Below are positions 44,462-53,097 of a stretch of DNA of 64,000 bases, piece by piece. Each line of letters begins with the position of its first letter. Position 1 is the first letter of the stretch. The translations under genes were made by a program, and so were the position numbers. A model generated the notes under the pieces. That model ran no database searches and was not told where the DNA came from. It saw nothing but the letters and a program-made list of their open reading frames with translations. The stretch covers positions 98,048-162,047 of the forward strand of contig NZ_JARZAG010000022.1 of the NCBI RefSeq assembly GCF_029892155.1, read 5' to 3'. This DNA comes from Kitasatospora sp. GAS204B. GTDB lineage: Bacteria > Actinomycetota > Actinomycetes > Streptomycetales > Streptomycetaceae.

Positions 44462-45234
44462 TGACGGACTTCACCGGCCTGCGCGCCCTGGTCACCGGCG
44501 GCGCCTCCGGCATCGGCCGGGCCACCGCGCTGCTGCTCGCCGAACGCGGCGCCGAGGTGGCGGTACTGGACCTCGCGGTCGACACCGTGGACAAGCCGCT
44601 GCACGGCCTGGCCGCCGACCTGCGCGACGACGCGTCGGTGCGGGCGGCGGTGGGGCAGGCAGCCGAACTGCTGGGCGGGCTCGACGTACTGGTCAACAAC
44701 GCCGGGATCGGCGCGATCGGGACGGTGGAGGGCAACCCGGACGACGAGTGGCACCGGGTGCTGGACGTCAACGTGCTCGGCCTGGTCCGGGCCAGTCGCG
44801 CCGCGTTGCCGCACCTTCGGCACTCCGTCCTGTCCCGCCCGGGGCGGACCGCCGCGATCGTCAACACCTGCTCGATCGCCGCGACCGCCGGGCTGCCGCA
44901 GCGGGCGCTGTACTCGGCGAGCAAGGGCGCGGTGCTCTCGCTGACCCTGGCGATGGCCGCCGACCACGTCCGCGAGGGCATCCGGGTCAACTGCGTCAAC
45001 CCCGGCACCGCCGACACCCCGTGGGTGGGGCGGTTGCTGGACGCCGCCGAGGACCCGGCGGCGGAGCGGGCCGCGCTCAACGCCCGGCAGCCGATGGGCC
45101 GGCTGGTCAGCGCCGAGGAAGTGGCCGCCGCGATCGTCTACCTGGCGAGCCCGGCGGCAGGCTCGGTCACCGGCACGGCGCTGGCCGTGGACGGCGGGAT
45201 GCAGGGGCTGCGCCTGCGGCCCGCCGAGTCGTGA
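44461..45234 (+). CDS. SDR oxidoreductase (2-keto-3-deoxy-L-fuconate dehydrogenase)
   Basis: The 257-residue classical SDR has cofactor motif VTGGASGIGRAT, LVNNAGIG, catalytic Ser in NTCSIAATAG, YSASKGA (Tyr/Lys) and the C-terminal VTGTALAVDGG. In the fucose pathway an SDR oxidises 2-keto-3-deoxy-L-fuconate at C4 to the 2,4-diketo acid, the substrate of the FAH enzyme encoded two genes upstream. It overlaps both neighbours (TGATG and GTGA), which indicates tight co-translation. Confidence 0.93.
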   Translation: MTDFTGLRALVTGGASGIGRATALLLAERGAEVAVLDLAVDTVDKPLHGLAADLRDDASVRAAVGQAAELLGGLDVLVNNAGIGAIGTVEGNPDDEWHRVLDVNVLGLVRASRAALPHLRHSVLSRPGRTAAIVNTCSIAATAGLPQRALYSASKGAVLSLTLAMAADHVREGIRVNCVNPGTADTPWVGRLLDAAEDPAAERAALNARQPMGRLVSAEEVAAAIVYLASPAAGSVTGTALAVDGGMQGLRLRPAES

Positions 45235-46244
45235 CGGTGCTGGAACCGGGCACCGCGCGGCGGCTCGGGCGCAGCGGCGTCGCGGTGAGCGCGCTCTCCT
45301 TCGGTGCCGCGGCGATCGGCAACCTGTTCAGCCCGGTCGGCGAGCAGGACGCGGCGGCGGCCGTCGAGGCGGCCTGGGCGAGCGGCATGCGCTACTTCGA
45401 CACCGCGCCGCACTACGGCCTCGGGCTTTCCGAGCGCCGGCTGGGCGAGGTGCTGCGGGGGCACCCGCGCGCGGAGTACGCGCTTTCCACCAAGGTGGGC
45501 CGGCTGCTCGATCCGCTCGCCGAGCCCGACGGCGACGACCTGGCGAACGGTTTCGCGGTGCCGGCCACCCACCGGCGCCGCTGGGACTTCAGCGCGGACG
45601 GCGTGCGGCGCTCGATCGAGGCCAGCCTGACCCGGCTCGGCCTGGACCGGATCGACCTGGTCTACCTGCACGATCCGGACGACCACGCCGAGCAAGCGCT
45701 TTCCGAGGCCTATCCGGCGCTGGCCCGGCTGCGCGACGAAGGCGTGGTCGGCGCGATCGGCGCCGGCATGAACCAGGCCGAGCTGCTCACCCGGTTCGTC
45801 CGGGAGACCGACCTGGACGCCGTGCTGCTGGCCGGGCGCTACACGCTGCTGGACCAGCACGGCCTGGCCGAGCTGCTGCCCGAGGCCGGGCGGCGCGGGG
45901 TCTCGGTGGTGATCGGCGGGGTGTTCAACTCCGGCCTGCTGGCCGACCCGACGCCGCAGGCCACCTTCGACTACGCGACCGCGCCGGCGCCGCTGCTGGA
46001 CCGGGCGCTGCGGCTGAAAGCGCTTGCCGAGCGGCACGGCGTGCCGCTGCGGGCGGCGGCGCTGCAATTCCCGTTCGGGCACCCGGCGGTGGCCGGCGTG
46101 CTGGTCGGTCTGCGCTCCGCCGCTCAGGCGCAGGACGCCGCGGCGATGCTACGCCTGCCCGTTCCTGACGCACTGTGGGAGGATCTGCGCGCCACCGGTC
46201 TGCTGGCCGCAGACGTACCGGTCCCGGGGACGGAGAGCTCATGA
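45231..46244 (+). CDS. Aldo/keto reductase, L-fucose (D-threo-aldose) 1-dehydrogenase
   Basis: The 337-residue AKR has the catalytic tetrad visible as FDTAPHYG (Asp, Tyr), STKVG (Lys) and YLHDPDD (His). Sequence features such as RRLGEVLRG and NLFSPVGEQDAAAAV are typical of D-threo-aldose 1-dehydrogenases that act on L-fucose. It produces L-fuconolactone from L-fucose, the first oxidation of the pathway. The GTG start overlaps the SDR stop. Two AAGCGCTT words with rare codons lie inside the gene. Confidence 0.9.
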   Translation: MTVLEPGTARRLGRSGVAVSALSFGAAAIGNLFSPVGEQDAAAAVEAAWASGMRYFDTAPHYGLGLSERRLGEVLRGHPRAEYALSTKVGRLLDPLAEPDGDDLANGFAVPATHRRRWDFSADGVRRSIEASLTRLGLDRIDLVYLHDPDDHAEQALSEAYPALARLRDEGVVGAIGAGMNQAELLTRFVRETDLDAVLLAGRYTLLDQHGLAELLPEAGRRGVSVVIGGVFNSGLLADPTPQATFDYATAPAPLLDRALRLKALAERHGVPLRAAALQFPFGHPAVAGVLVGLRSAAQAQDAAAMLRLPVPDALWEDLRATGLLAADVPVPGTESS

Positions 46245-46257
46245 GAACGGAGGGGCC

Positions 46258-47010
46258 ATGCGGGTAGCCCTGTTCATCACCTGCTTCAACGACACGCTCT
46301 TTCCCGAGACCGGCCGGGCGGTGGTCAGCCTGCTGGAACGGCTGGGCCACCAGGTCGACTTCCCCCTCGGGCAGACCTGCTGCGGGCAGCCGCAGTTCAA
46401 CACCGGCTACCGCCCCGAGGCGCTGCCGCTGGTCCGCCGCTTCGCCGGGGCCTTCGCCGGCTACGACGCCGTGGTCACCCCGTCCGGCTCCTGCGCCGGG
46501 ATGGTGCGGGAGAACCACCCGCTGCTGGCCGCCGACGACCCCGGCCTGCGCCGGGCGGTCGAGGAGGTGGCGCCGAAGGTGTACGAGCTGTCCGAGTTCC
46601 TGGTGGACGTGCTCGGGGTGACCGACGTCGGCGCCTACTACCCGCACCGGGTCACCTATCACCCCACCTGCCACTCGCTGCGGATGCTGCGGGTTGGCGA
46701 CCGGCCGCTGCGGCTGCTGCGCGCGGTCAAGGGCATCGAGCTGGTGGAACTGCCGGGCGCCGAGGAGTGCTGCGGCTTCGGCGGCACGTTCGCGGTGAAG
46801 AACCCGGACGTCTCGGCCGCCATGCTGGCCGACAAGATGCGCCAGGTGCTGGACACCCGGGCCGAGGTGCTCACCGCCGGCGACAACTCCTGCCTGATGC
46901 ACATCGGCGGCGGCCTCGGCCGCCTGCGCACCGGCATGCGCACCGTGCACCTGGCCGAGATCCTGGCCGCGACCGAAGGACCGGCTTCGACCGAAGGAGG
47001 GGCGCGATGA
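46258..47010 (+). CDS. lutA: LutA-type lactate utilisation iron-sulfur protein
   Basis: The 250-residue protein starts at the ATG at 46258 behind GGAGGGG. It carries two CCG domains: QTCCGQPQFNTG in the first half and EECCGFGGTFAVK in the second, with SGSCAGM and HPTCHS between. These cysteine clusters bind a redox centre and are shared with GlpC/heterodisulfide reductase subunits. Together with LutB and LutC it oxidises L-lactate to pyruvate in the cytoplasm. This fits an operon whose diketo-acid hydrolase releases L-lactate. Confidence 0.95.
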   Translation: MRVALFITCFNDTLFPETGRAVVSLLERLGHQVDFPLGQTCCGQPQFNTGYRPEALPLVRRFAGAFAGYDAVVTPSGSCAGMVRENHPLLAADDPGLRRAVEEVAPKVYELSEFLVDVLGVTDVGAYYPHRVTYHPTCHSLRMLRVGDRPLRLLRAVKGIELVELPGAEECCGFGGTFAVKNPDVSAAMLADKMRQVLDTRAEVLTAGDNSCLMHIGGGLGRLRTGMRTVHLAEILAATEGPASTEGGAR

Positions 47011-48482
47011 GCGACGGTCTGGTCTGGCTCGGCACGCCGGCCTTCCCACAGGCTGCCCGGAAAGCGCTCACCGACACCCAACTGCGCCGCAATCTGCGCA
47101 AGGCGACCGGGACGATCCGCGACAAGCGGCTGCGGGTCTCCGCCGAGCTGGACGACTGGGAGCAGCTGCGGGACAGCGCCGCCGCGCTGAAGCTCCGCAC
47201 GCTGCGCCATCTCGACCGGTACCTGGAGCAGTTGGAGGCTTCGGTCACCGCCGCCGGCGGCACCGTGCACTGGGCCGCCGACGCGGCCGAGGCCAACCGG
47301 ATCGTCGTCGAGCTGGTGAAGGCCACCGGTGGCCCGGACGGGGGAACGCGTGAGGTGGTCAAGGTCAAGTCGATGGCCACCCAGGAGATCGGGCTGAACG
47401 AGGCGCTGGCCGCCGAGGGCATCGCCGCCTACGAGACCGATCTCGCCGAGCTGATCGTCCAGTTGGCCGACGACCGCCCCTCGCACATCCTGGTGCCCGC
47501 GATCCACCGCAACCGCGCCGAGATCCGCGAGATCTTCCGCACCAGGATGGCCGACGTGCCCGCCGAACTGACCGACGAGCCGCGCGCGCTGGCCGAGGCG
47601 GCCCGACTGCACCTGCGCGAGAAGTTCCTGCGCGCCAAGGTCGCCATCTCCGGCGCCAACTTCGCGGTGGCCGAGACCGGCACCGTGCTGGTGGTGGAGT
47701 CCGAGGGCAACGGCCGGATGTGCCTGACCCTGCCGGAGACCCTGATCACCGTGATGGGCGTCGAGAAGGTGGTGCCGAGCTTCGCCGACCTGGAGGTCTT
47801 CCTCCAGTTGCTGCCGCGCTCCGCGACCGGCGAGCGGATGAACCCCTACACCTCGGCCTGGACGGGCGTCCACGAAGGTGACGGACCGTCAACTTTCCAT
47901 CTGGTGCTGCTGGACAACGGTCGCACCGCCACCCTGGCCGACCAGGTCGGCCGTCAGGCGCTCGGCTGCATCCGCTGTTCGGCCTGCCTGAACGTCTGCC
48001 CGGTCTACGAGCGGGTCGGCGGCCACGCGTACGGGTCGGTCTACCCCGGACCGATCGGCGCCATCCTGACCCCGCAGCTCGCCGGGGTGGGTCGTGGCAG
48101 CGAGGACGGGGCGGACTCGCTGCCCTTCGCCTCCACGCTCTGCGGGGCCTGCTACGACGCCTGCCCCGTGAAGATCAACATTCCCGAGGTGCTGGTGCAC
48201 CTGCGGGCCAAGGTGGTCGACGCCAAGCGCGGGCGGACCGTGCCCACCATGGAGTCGCTGGTGATGCGGGCGGCCACCCAGGTGCTGGCCGCACCGGGCC
48301 GCCTCAGCATGGCCCAGAAGGCCGGCGCGCTCGGCGGCCGGCTGGTCGGGCGCGGCGGCCGGATCGGCCCGCTGCCCGGCCCCTTCCACGCCTGGTCCGA
48401 CACCCGCGACCTGCCGGTGCCGCCGGCCGAGTCCTTCCGCGCCTGGTGGCAGCGGACGCACCCCGAGGAGACCGGCCGGTGA
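47007..48482 (+). CDS. lutB: LutB-type lactate utilisation iron-sulfur protein
   Basis: The 491-residue protein overlaps the LutA stop (ATGA), with GAAGGAGG before its start. The N-terminal two thirds is the LUD domain (ISGANFAVAETGTVLVVESE). The C-terminal part has two ferredoxin-like clusters, CIRCSACLNVCP and CGACYDACP, each expected to hold a [4Fe-4S]. It is the central subunit of the LutABC L-lactate dehydrogenase complex. A rare AAA codon sits in an AAAGCGCT word near 47061. Confidence 0.95.
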   Translation: MSDGLVWLGTPAFPQAARKALTDTQLRRNLRKATGTIRDKRLRVSAELDDWEQLRDSAAALKLRTLRHLDRYLEQLEASVTAAGGTVHWAADAAEANRIVVELVKATGGPDGGTREVVKVKSMATQEIGLNEALAAEGIAAYETDLAELIVQLADDRPSHILVPAIHRNRAEIREIFRTRMADVPAELTDEPRALAEAARLHLREKFLRAKVAISGANFAVAETGTVLVVESEGNGRMCLTLPETLITVMGVEKVVPSFADLEVFLQLLPRSATGERMNPYTSAWTGVHEGDGPSTFHLVLLDNGRTATLADQVGRQALGCIRCSACLNVCPVYERVGGHAYGSVYPGPIGAILTPQLAGVGRGSEDGADSLPFASTLCGACYDACPVKINIPEVLVHLRAKVVDAKRGRTVPTMESLVMRAATQVLAAPGRLSMAQKAGALGGRLVGRGGRIGPLPGPFHAWSDTRDLPVPPAESFRAWWQRTHPEETGR

Positions 48483-49132
48483 GCAGCCGCGAGACCATGT
48501 TGGGCCGGATCCGCGCCGCCCTCGCGGACGTGCCGGCCGAGGAACGACCCGAGGATGTCCCGGTGCCGCGCGACTACCGGCGCAGCCACGCCGGGGCGGA
48601 TGTGGTCGGCCGGTTCGCCGAGCGGGTGGCCGACTACCAGGCCACCGTGCGGCTGGTCGCCGAGCCGGAGCTGGCGGCGGCGCTCGGCGCGGCGCTGACC
48701 GAACGGGGCGCACGGCAGGTGGTGGTGCCCGAGGGCTTCCGCGCCGAGTGGCTGCCGGCCGGCCCGTTCACCGTACTCTCCGACGACCCGCAGCTGACCA
48801 CCGGTCAGCTCGACGCGACCGACGCGGTGTTGTCGACCGCCGCGCTCGGCATCGCGGAGACCGGCACCCTGGTCCTGGACGGCGGTCCGGGCCAGGGCCG
48901 CCGCGCGCTGACGCTGCTGCCCGACTACCACCTGTGCGTCCTGCGGGCCGACCAGGTGGTCGGCGACCTGCCCGAGGCGCTCGAACGGCTGGACCCGCGG
49001 CGCCCGTTGACCTTCATCTCCGGCCCCTCGGCCACCAGCGACATCGAACTGGACCGCGTCGAGGGCGTGCACGGACCGCGCACGCTGGACGTGGTCGTCG
49101 TCACCGAGCCCGGTCGGTCCAAGGAGGAGTAG
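48479..49132 (+). CDS. lutC: LutC-type lactate utilisation protein
   Basis: The 217-residue LUD-domain protein has typical SRETMLGRIRAAL at the N terminus, TAALGIAETGTLVLDGGPGQGRR in pieces across the middle, and FISGPSATSDIE near the C terminus. It completes the LutABC set. The GTG start overlaps the LutB stop (GTGA). It is followed after a strong AAGGAGGAG by the mutarotase gene. Confidence 0.94.
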   Translation: MSSRETMLGRIRAALADVPAEERPEDVPVPRDYRRSHAGADVVGRFAERVADYQATVRLVAEPELAAALGAALTERGARQVVVPEGFRAEWLPAGPFTVLSDDPQLTTGQLDATDAVLSTAALGIAETGTLVLDGGPGQGRRALTLLPDYHLCVLRADQVVGDLPEALERLDPRRPLTFISGPSATSDIELDRVEGVHGPRTLDVVVVTEPGRSKEE

Positions 49133-49134
49133 CC

Positions 49135-49446
49135 ATGCGGATAGCCCTGCACACCCGGGTCCGGGCCGACCGGATAGCCGAGTACGAGGACGCCCACCGG
49201 GCCGTGCCCGAGGAGCTGACGGCCGCCATCCGCGCGGCCGGGGTGCACTCCTGGACGATCTGGCGCAGCGGCACCGAGCTGTTCCACCTGCTGGACTGCG
49301 AGGACTACGGGCGCCTGCTGGCGGAGTTGGAGCAGCTGCCGGTCAACATCGCCTGGCAGGCCCGGATGGCCGAACTGCTGGACGTGGTGCACGACTACTC
49401 GGCCGAGGGCGCCGGGGCGGGGCTGCCGGTGGTGTGGCAGCTGTGA
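49135..49446 (+). CDS. L-rhamnose/L-fucose mutarotase-like protein
   Basis: The 103-residue ferredoxin-like fold protein belongs to the RhaM (former DUF718) family. The likely catalytic His is in IAEYEDAHRAVPEEL and the hallmark HSWTIWRSG follows. It interconverts anomers of a 6-deoxy-hexose, giving the aldose dehydrogenase its preferred form. The ATG at 49135 lies behind AAGGAGGAG, and its stop overlaps the next gene. Confidence 0.92.
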   Translation: MRIALHTRVRADRIAEYEDAHRAVPEELTAAIRAAGVHSWTIWRSGTELFHLLDCEDYGRLLAELEQLPVNIAWQARMAELLDVVHDYSAEGAGAGLPVVWQL

Positions 49447-50315
49447 GCACACCACCGATCGTCGACGCGCACCACCACCTGTGGGACCTGTCGGTGCGCG
49501 ACCAGGACTGGTTGGTCGGCCCCGAACTCGCCCCGCTGCGACGGAACTTCTCACTGTCCGACCTGGCGCCCGAGGCCGCCGCCGCAGGGGTCGGCGCCAG
49601 CGTGCTGGTGCAGACCGTCACGGTGGCGGCGGAGACGCCGGAGTTCCTCGCGCTCGCGGCCGGCAGCCCCCTGGTGGCGGGGGTGGTGGGCTGGACCGAC
49701 CTCACCTCCCCCGCGATCGCCGAGGTGCTGGCCGAGCTGCGCGAACTGCCGGGCGGCGAAGCCCTGGTGGGCATCCGGCATCAGGTGCAGGGCGAGCCGG
49801 ACCCGAACTGGCTGCTGCGCCCCGAGGTACTGCGCGGCCTGGCCGCGCTGGCGGACGCCGACCTGGCCTACGACCTGGTGGTGCTGCCGCACCAACTGCC
49901 GGCCGCGATCGCCGCCGCCCGACTCCTGCCGCAACTCACCTTCGTCCTCGACCACCTGGGCAAACCACCCATCTCAACCGGCGAGTTGGCGCCCTGGGTC
50001 GACCTGGTCCGCGAGCTGGCCGCACTGTCGAACACGGTGGCGAAGCTCTCCGGGCTGGTCACCGAGGCGCACTGGGCCAACTGGACGATGGCCTCGCTGC
50101 GCCCGTACGCGCAGGCGGCGATCGACGCCTTCGGACCCCGGCGGCTGATGTTCGGCTCCGACTGGCCGGTCTGCCTGCTCGCCGCCTCCTACGGCACGGT
50201 ACTGTCCACCGCCCGCACTCTGACCGCCGGCCTCAGCGCGGACGAGCAGGCCGAACTCTTCGGCGGGACGGCCCGGCGGACCTACCGCCTCGGTCGATCG
50301 CGCAAGGCCACGTAA
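49443..50315 (+). CDS. Amidohydrolase-family L-fucono-1,5-lactonase
   Basis: About 290 residues from the GTG at 49443 (GTGA overlap). The amidohydrolase-2 signature VDAHHHLWD, FVLDHLGKPP and the terminal metal Asp in FGSDWPVCLLA are intact. This family hydrolyses sugar lactones in fucose and rhamnose pathways, and here it converts L-fuconolactone to L-fuconate for the dehydratase. It is the last gene of the nine-gene catabolic operon. Confidence 0.92.
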   Translation: MSTPPIVDAHHHLWDLSVRDQDWLVGPELAPLRRNFSLSDLAPEAAAAGVGASVLVQTVTVAAETPEFLALAAGSPLVAGVVGWTDLTSPAIAEVLAELRELPGGEALVGIRHQVQGEPDPNWLLRPEVLRGLAALADADLAYDLVVLPHQLPAAIAAARLLPQLTFVLDHLGKPPISTGELAPWVDLVRELAALSNTVAKLSGLVTEAHWANWTMASLRPYAQAAIDAFGPRRLMFGSDWPVCLLAASYGTVLSTARTLTAGLSADEQAELFGGTARRTYRLGRSRKAT

Positions 50316-50333
50316 CTGCCGCTGCGGCGGCTG

Positions 50334-52685
50334 TTACGGGTACTTGCCACCGACTGATCCAGCCTGCGGCAGCAGAACCTCCCAACGCTCTGCGATCCGC
50401 CCGTCCGGCTCCCACCCGAACTGCCTCAGTCTCGTCCCCTCGTCAGCCCGTCCCACTTGTTCCAGCAGCTCGGCGGCCTCGCGCAGGGCGCCAGGGTGGC
50501 CGGCGTCGGCGGCGCGCTGGTACCAGGCGAGCGCCTCCTCAAGTCTCCCTGCCTGCTTGAGTAGCCAGGCCGCCTCGGCCAGCGCCTCCGAGTCGCCCGC
50601 GTCGGCGCGTGACCGCATCCAGATGAGTGCCTCCTGCGCATGTCGGGCCTGATCTGGCCCAATCACCTGCCCCAGGGCTCCCAGGTCGCCAGCCTGCGCG
50701 GCGCGTTGGTACCAGGGGAGTGCTTCGTCGAAACGCCCCGCCTGCTCCAGGACCCAGGCCAGTCGGACTACGGCACCGGGTTCGCCGGCTTCGGCGGCGC
50801 GCTGGTACCACAGGGCCGCTTCGTCAAACCGGCCCAACCGCCCCAGTAATCTGGCCACCCGGACTACGCCGCCGGGGTGGCCGGCGTCGGCGGCGCGCTG
50901 GTAGCAGATGAGTGCCTCCTCCCTCCGACCCGCCTGATCCAGCCGCTCAGCCGCCCTCCACACGGCTCTGGCATCACCGGCGTCCCCGAAGGGCCGCAGG
51001 CCGGCGAGTGTTTCCTCGGTCCACCCAGTTCCTTCCAACCGGTCGGCGGCCTCCCGGAGGGCGTCGGGGTCGCCGGCCTCGACCGCGCGTAGGTACCAGT
51101 TGCGCGCCTCGTCAGATCGCCCTGCCTCATCCAGGCGCCTGGCCACCCGCACCAGGGCGCTGGTGTCACCGGCGGCGGCTGCGCTGGTGTCGAGGCGAGC
51201 AGCGATGCGCAGGAGGCCGCGGTTGTCGGCTGCTTGGGCGAGGCTGGTGCGGAAGGTCGGGGTGGCGTGGTCGATGAGGGCGTTCCACAACGCGGTGGGG
51301 ACAGGAGTGGTGCGCCGGGTCTGTCGGGCGTGTTGTTCGAGGAAGTCAGCGAGCCGGTAGTGCGGCTGGGAGCGGGGCGGTTGGCTGCGGCGAGGGCGGA
51401 TTCGGGTAAGCGGACCACGGGCGCCGCGGAGGCTCTGAGTGGTGTAGACGATGGCTTGGTCGAGCCAGTTATCGGGTAACTGGTCCCACTGGGTGTCGGT
51501 GAGGTAGCCCTCGGCCGCCGAAGCGAGCAAGTCGTGGGGCAGAGAAGGGCCGTGTCCGAGGCGCAGGGCATCCATTGCTGCCTCGATCAGGGCCTTCGCG
51601 GCCGGGGCCCCGGTCTGATAGCGCTCGATCAGGGCCGGGCCTCCGGCGAGGTACTGGGTGATCTGCCCCTGTTCCGCGCGCTCGACCGCCTGCGCGAGGC
51701 GCGGATCACGGTCGGCCGCAGCGCTCAGGGCATCCAGGTCCGGGCCGGTGAAGACGTCCGGTACGTCGACGACGGTGCTGACGGAGGTGAGCAGGGCGCG
51801 GGCCTGCGTGTGCGGATCGGCCTCGCCGTCGTGGGGAGGGGAGGTCAGTGCCGCCCAGTACTCGGGCCACACGGTTCCCAGGATCAACACCGGTCCGCGG
51901 TCGGTGTCCTGTAGCAGGGTGCGCAGCTTGGCGGCCAGCCGTTCGCCGAGTCCGGTGGCAGGAGTGAGCAGGTAGTGCTGGGTTTCGTTGAGCCAGACAA
52001 CGGTCCGCGGCCCGACCTGGTCCATTCCCTCCAGAGCGGCTTCGGACCGGCCGGGATCGAAGGGGTGCCACAACCGCCACTCTGCGGGCAGTGCCTGAAC
52101 CAGTTCCCAGCAAGCCCGAGTCTTGCCTGAGGACGATCCACCTACCAACACGGCCATCGCGCTCCTGCCCTCGGTAGCCCACCTGATGACGGTTCGCAGT
52201 TGCTCGTCATGCGCGCGAGCGACGTAGCGCGGCAGCGCCGGTAGTTCGGACCCGGCGTGGATCGGCGCGACCTCGATCGACCGGTGTACCTCCAGGGCGA
52301 ACGGATCGGTGAACGTACCGATCGGCAGGCCCATCGGCTCGGTCATCAGGGCCTTGACCCACAACTCCCTGATCCGCACGGCCAGATCGCTCTCATCCCA
52401 GCCGGCACGGCGGGCGAGCACGACGGCGACGGCGACCGTGTCAGGCTGGCTGGCCGGTAGCTCCGGTGAACTGATACAGCGCCGGACGGTGTCGCGGCGC
52501 GGCGCCCCTGCCAAGTCGTGACGGTCAGCGGTATCCGCGGCGATCTCCTCCAGAGTCGGGGCCTCAGCTGCCAGATACGCCTTGTACAACAGGTCCTTCA
52601 GGTCCCGTAACGGCCCCGGCCGTACTTGCGCCCGCTGCAACAACCGCGGCCGCTTCACCGAGCCGCCCCTCTCGTCGCTACTCAT
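50334..52685 (-). CDS. STAND-like P-loop ATPase with N-terminal HTH-like region and TPR/Sel1 repeats
   Basis: About 783 residues from the ATG at 52685; an upstream in-frame extension is Arg-rich and probably non-coding. Residues about 25-130 look like a helix-turn-helix-like module seen in actinobacterial signalling proteins (LEEIAADTADRH). The P-loop is VGGSSSGKTRACWEL and a Walker B-like TVVWLNET follows. The C-terminal third holds seven or eight repeats of about 36 residues (ALWYQRAAEAGEPGAVVRLA), i.e. TPR/Sel1. Such proteins act as nucleotide-gated signalling or conflict switches. The partner is unknown; it stands alone between two metabolic loci. Confidence 0.8.
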   Translation of the reverse strand: MSSDERGGSVKRPRLLQRAQVRPGPLRDLKDLLYKAYLAAEAPTLEEIAADTADRHDLAGAPRRDTVRRCISSPELPASQPDTVAVAVVLARRAGWDESDLAVRIRELWVKALMTEPMGLPIGTFTDPFALEVHRSIEVAPIHAGSELPALPRYVARAHDEQLRTVIRWATEGRSAMAVLVGGSSSGKTRACWELVQALPAEWRLWHPFDPGRSEAALEGMDQVGPRTVVWLNETQHYLLTPATGLGERLAAKLRTLLQDTDRGPVLILGTVWPEYWAALTSPPHDGEADPHTQARALLTSVSTVVDVPDVFTGPDLDALSAAADRDPRLAQAVERAEQGQITQYLAGGPALIERYQTGAPAAKALIEAAMDALRLGHGPSLPHDLLASAAEGYLTDTQWDQLPDNWLDQAIVYTTQSLRGARGPLTRIRPRRSQPPRSQPHYRLADFLEQHARQTRRTTPVPTALWNALIDHATPTFRTSLAQAADNRGLLRIAARLDTSAAAAGDTSALVRVARRLDEAGRSDEARNWYLRAVEAGDPDALREAADRLEGTGWTEETLAGLRPFGDAGDARAVWRAAERLDQAGRREEALICYQRAADAGHPGGVVRVARLLGRLGRFDEAALWYQRAAEAGEPGAVVRLAWVLEQAGRFDEALPWYQRAAQAGDLGALGQVIGPDQARHAQEALIWMRSRADAGDSEALAEAAWLLKQAGRLEEALAWYQRAADAGHPGALREAAELLEQVGRADEGTRLRQFGWEPDGRIAERWEVLLPQAGSVGGKYP

Positions 52686-52848
52686 CGCTTCATTATCCTC
52701 CGCCCGGCTGCGCTCCCTGTCCTGGCCCGCACCGGTGCCGCTGCGCACCCCGGTCCTGTCGCAACTGGGCGTCAGCCTCCACGCGGGGGCGAACCTGGGC
52801 AGCGAACGGTCGGCCGACAACGCGCTGATCACGACTTCAGGAGTAGCG

Positions 52849-52971
52849 ATGCCCCGCAAGCGTCTCGCCCGCCGCGAACGCACGGCCCTGACCCGTGCTG
52901 TCCTGAGTGGATTCGTCTCCGGCACTGCCCGAGCGGTCGTCACCTGGCTACTGGACCTGGTCCACCAGTGA
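52849..52971 (+). CDS. Possible small basic peptide, 40 aa
   Basis: A 40-codon frame has a good ribosome-binding site (CAGGAG, 5 bp before the ATG at 52849). It encodes an Arg-rich N terminus (MPRKRLARRERTALTRAV) and an amphipathic or membrane-active C-terminal half (VTWLLDLVHQ). It is divergent from the STAND-like ATPase. It is short, so it could be chance. Confidence 0.35.
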   Translation: MPRKRLARRERTALTRAVLSGFVSGTARAVVTWLLDLVHQ

Positions 52972-53097
52972 GGGTGTCATCGTGCGGGACGCTCTCGTAC
53001 GTGATCACCGCCTCGAAGCCGTCGAGCGCGGGAAAAGCTGGTCGAGCAGACCGGGCACCTCAGGCGGCCCAAGCAGCCCGAGGTGTACCACCAGCCC

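Noticed and set aside
52686..52943. An 86-residue N-terminal extension of the STAND-like ATPase
   Set aside because: The extra residues are Arg/Ala-rich without structure, and the region overlaps a small + strand frame with a ribosome-binding site; the ATG at 52685 starts the recognisable domain.
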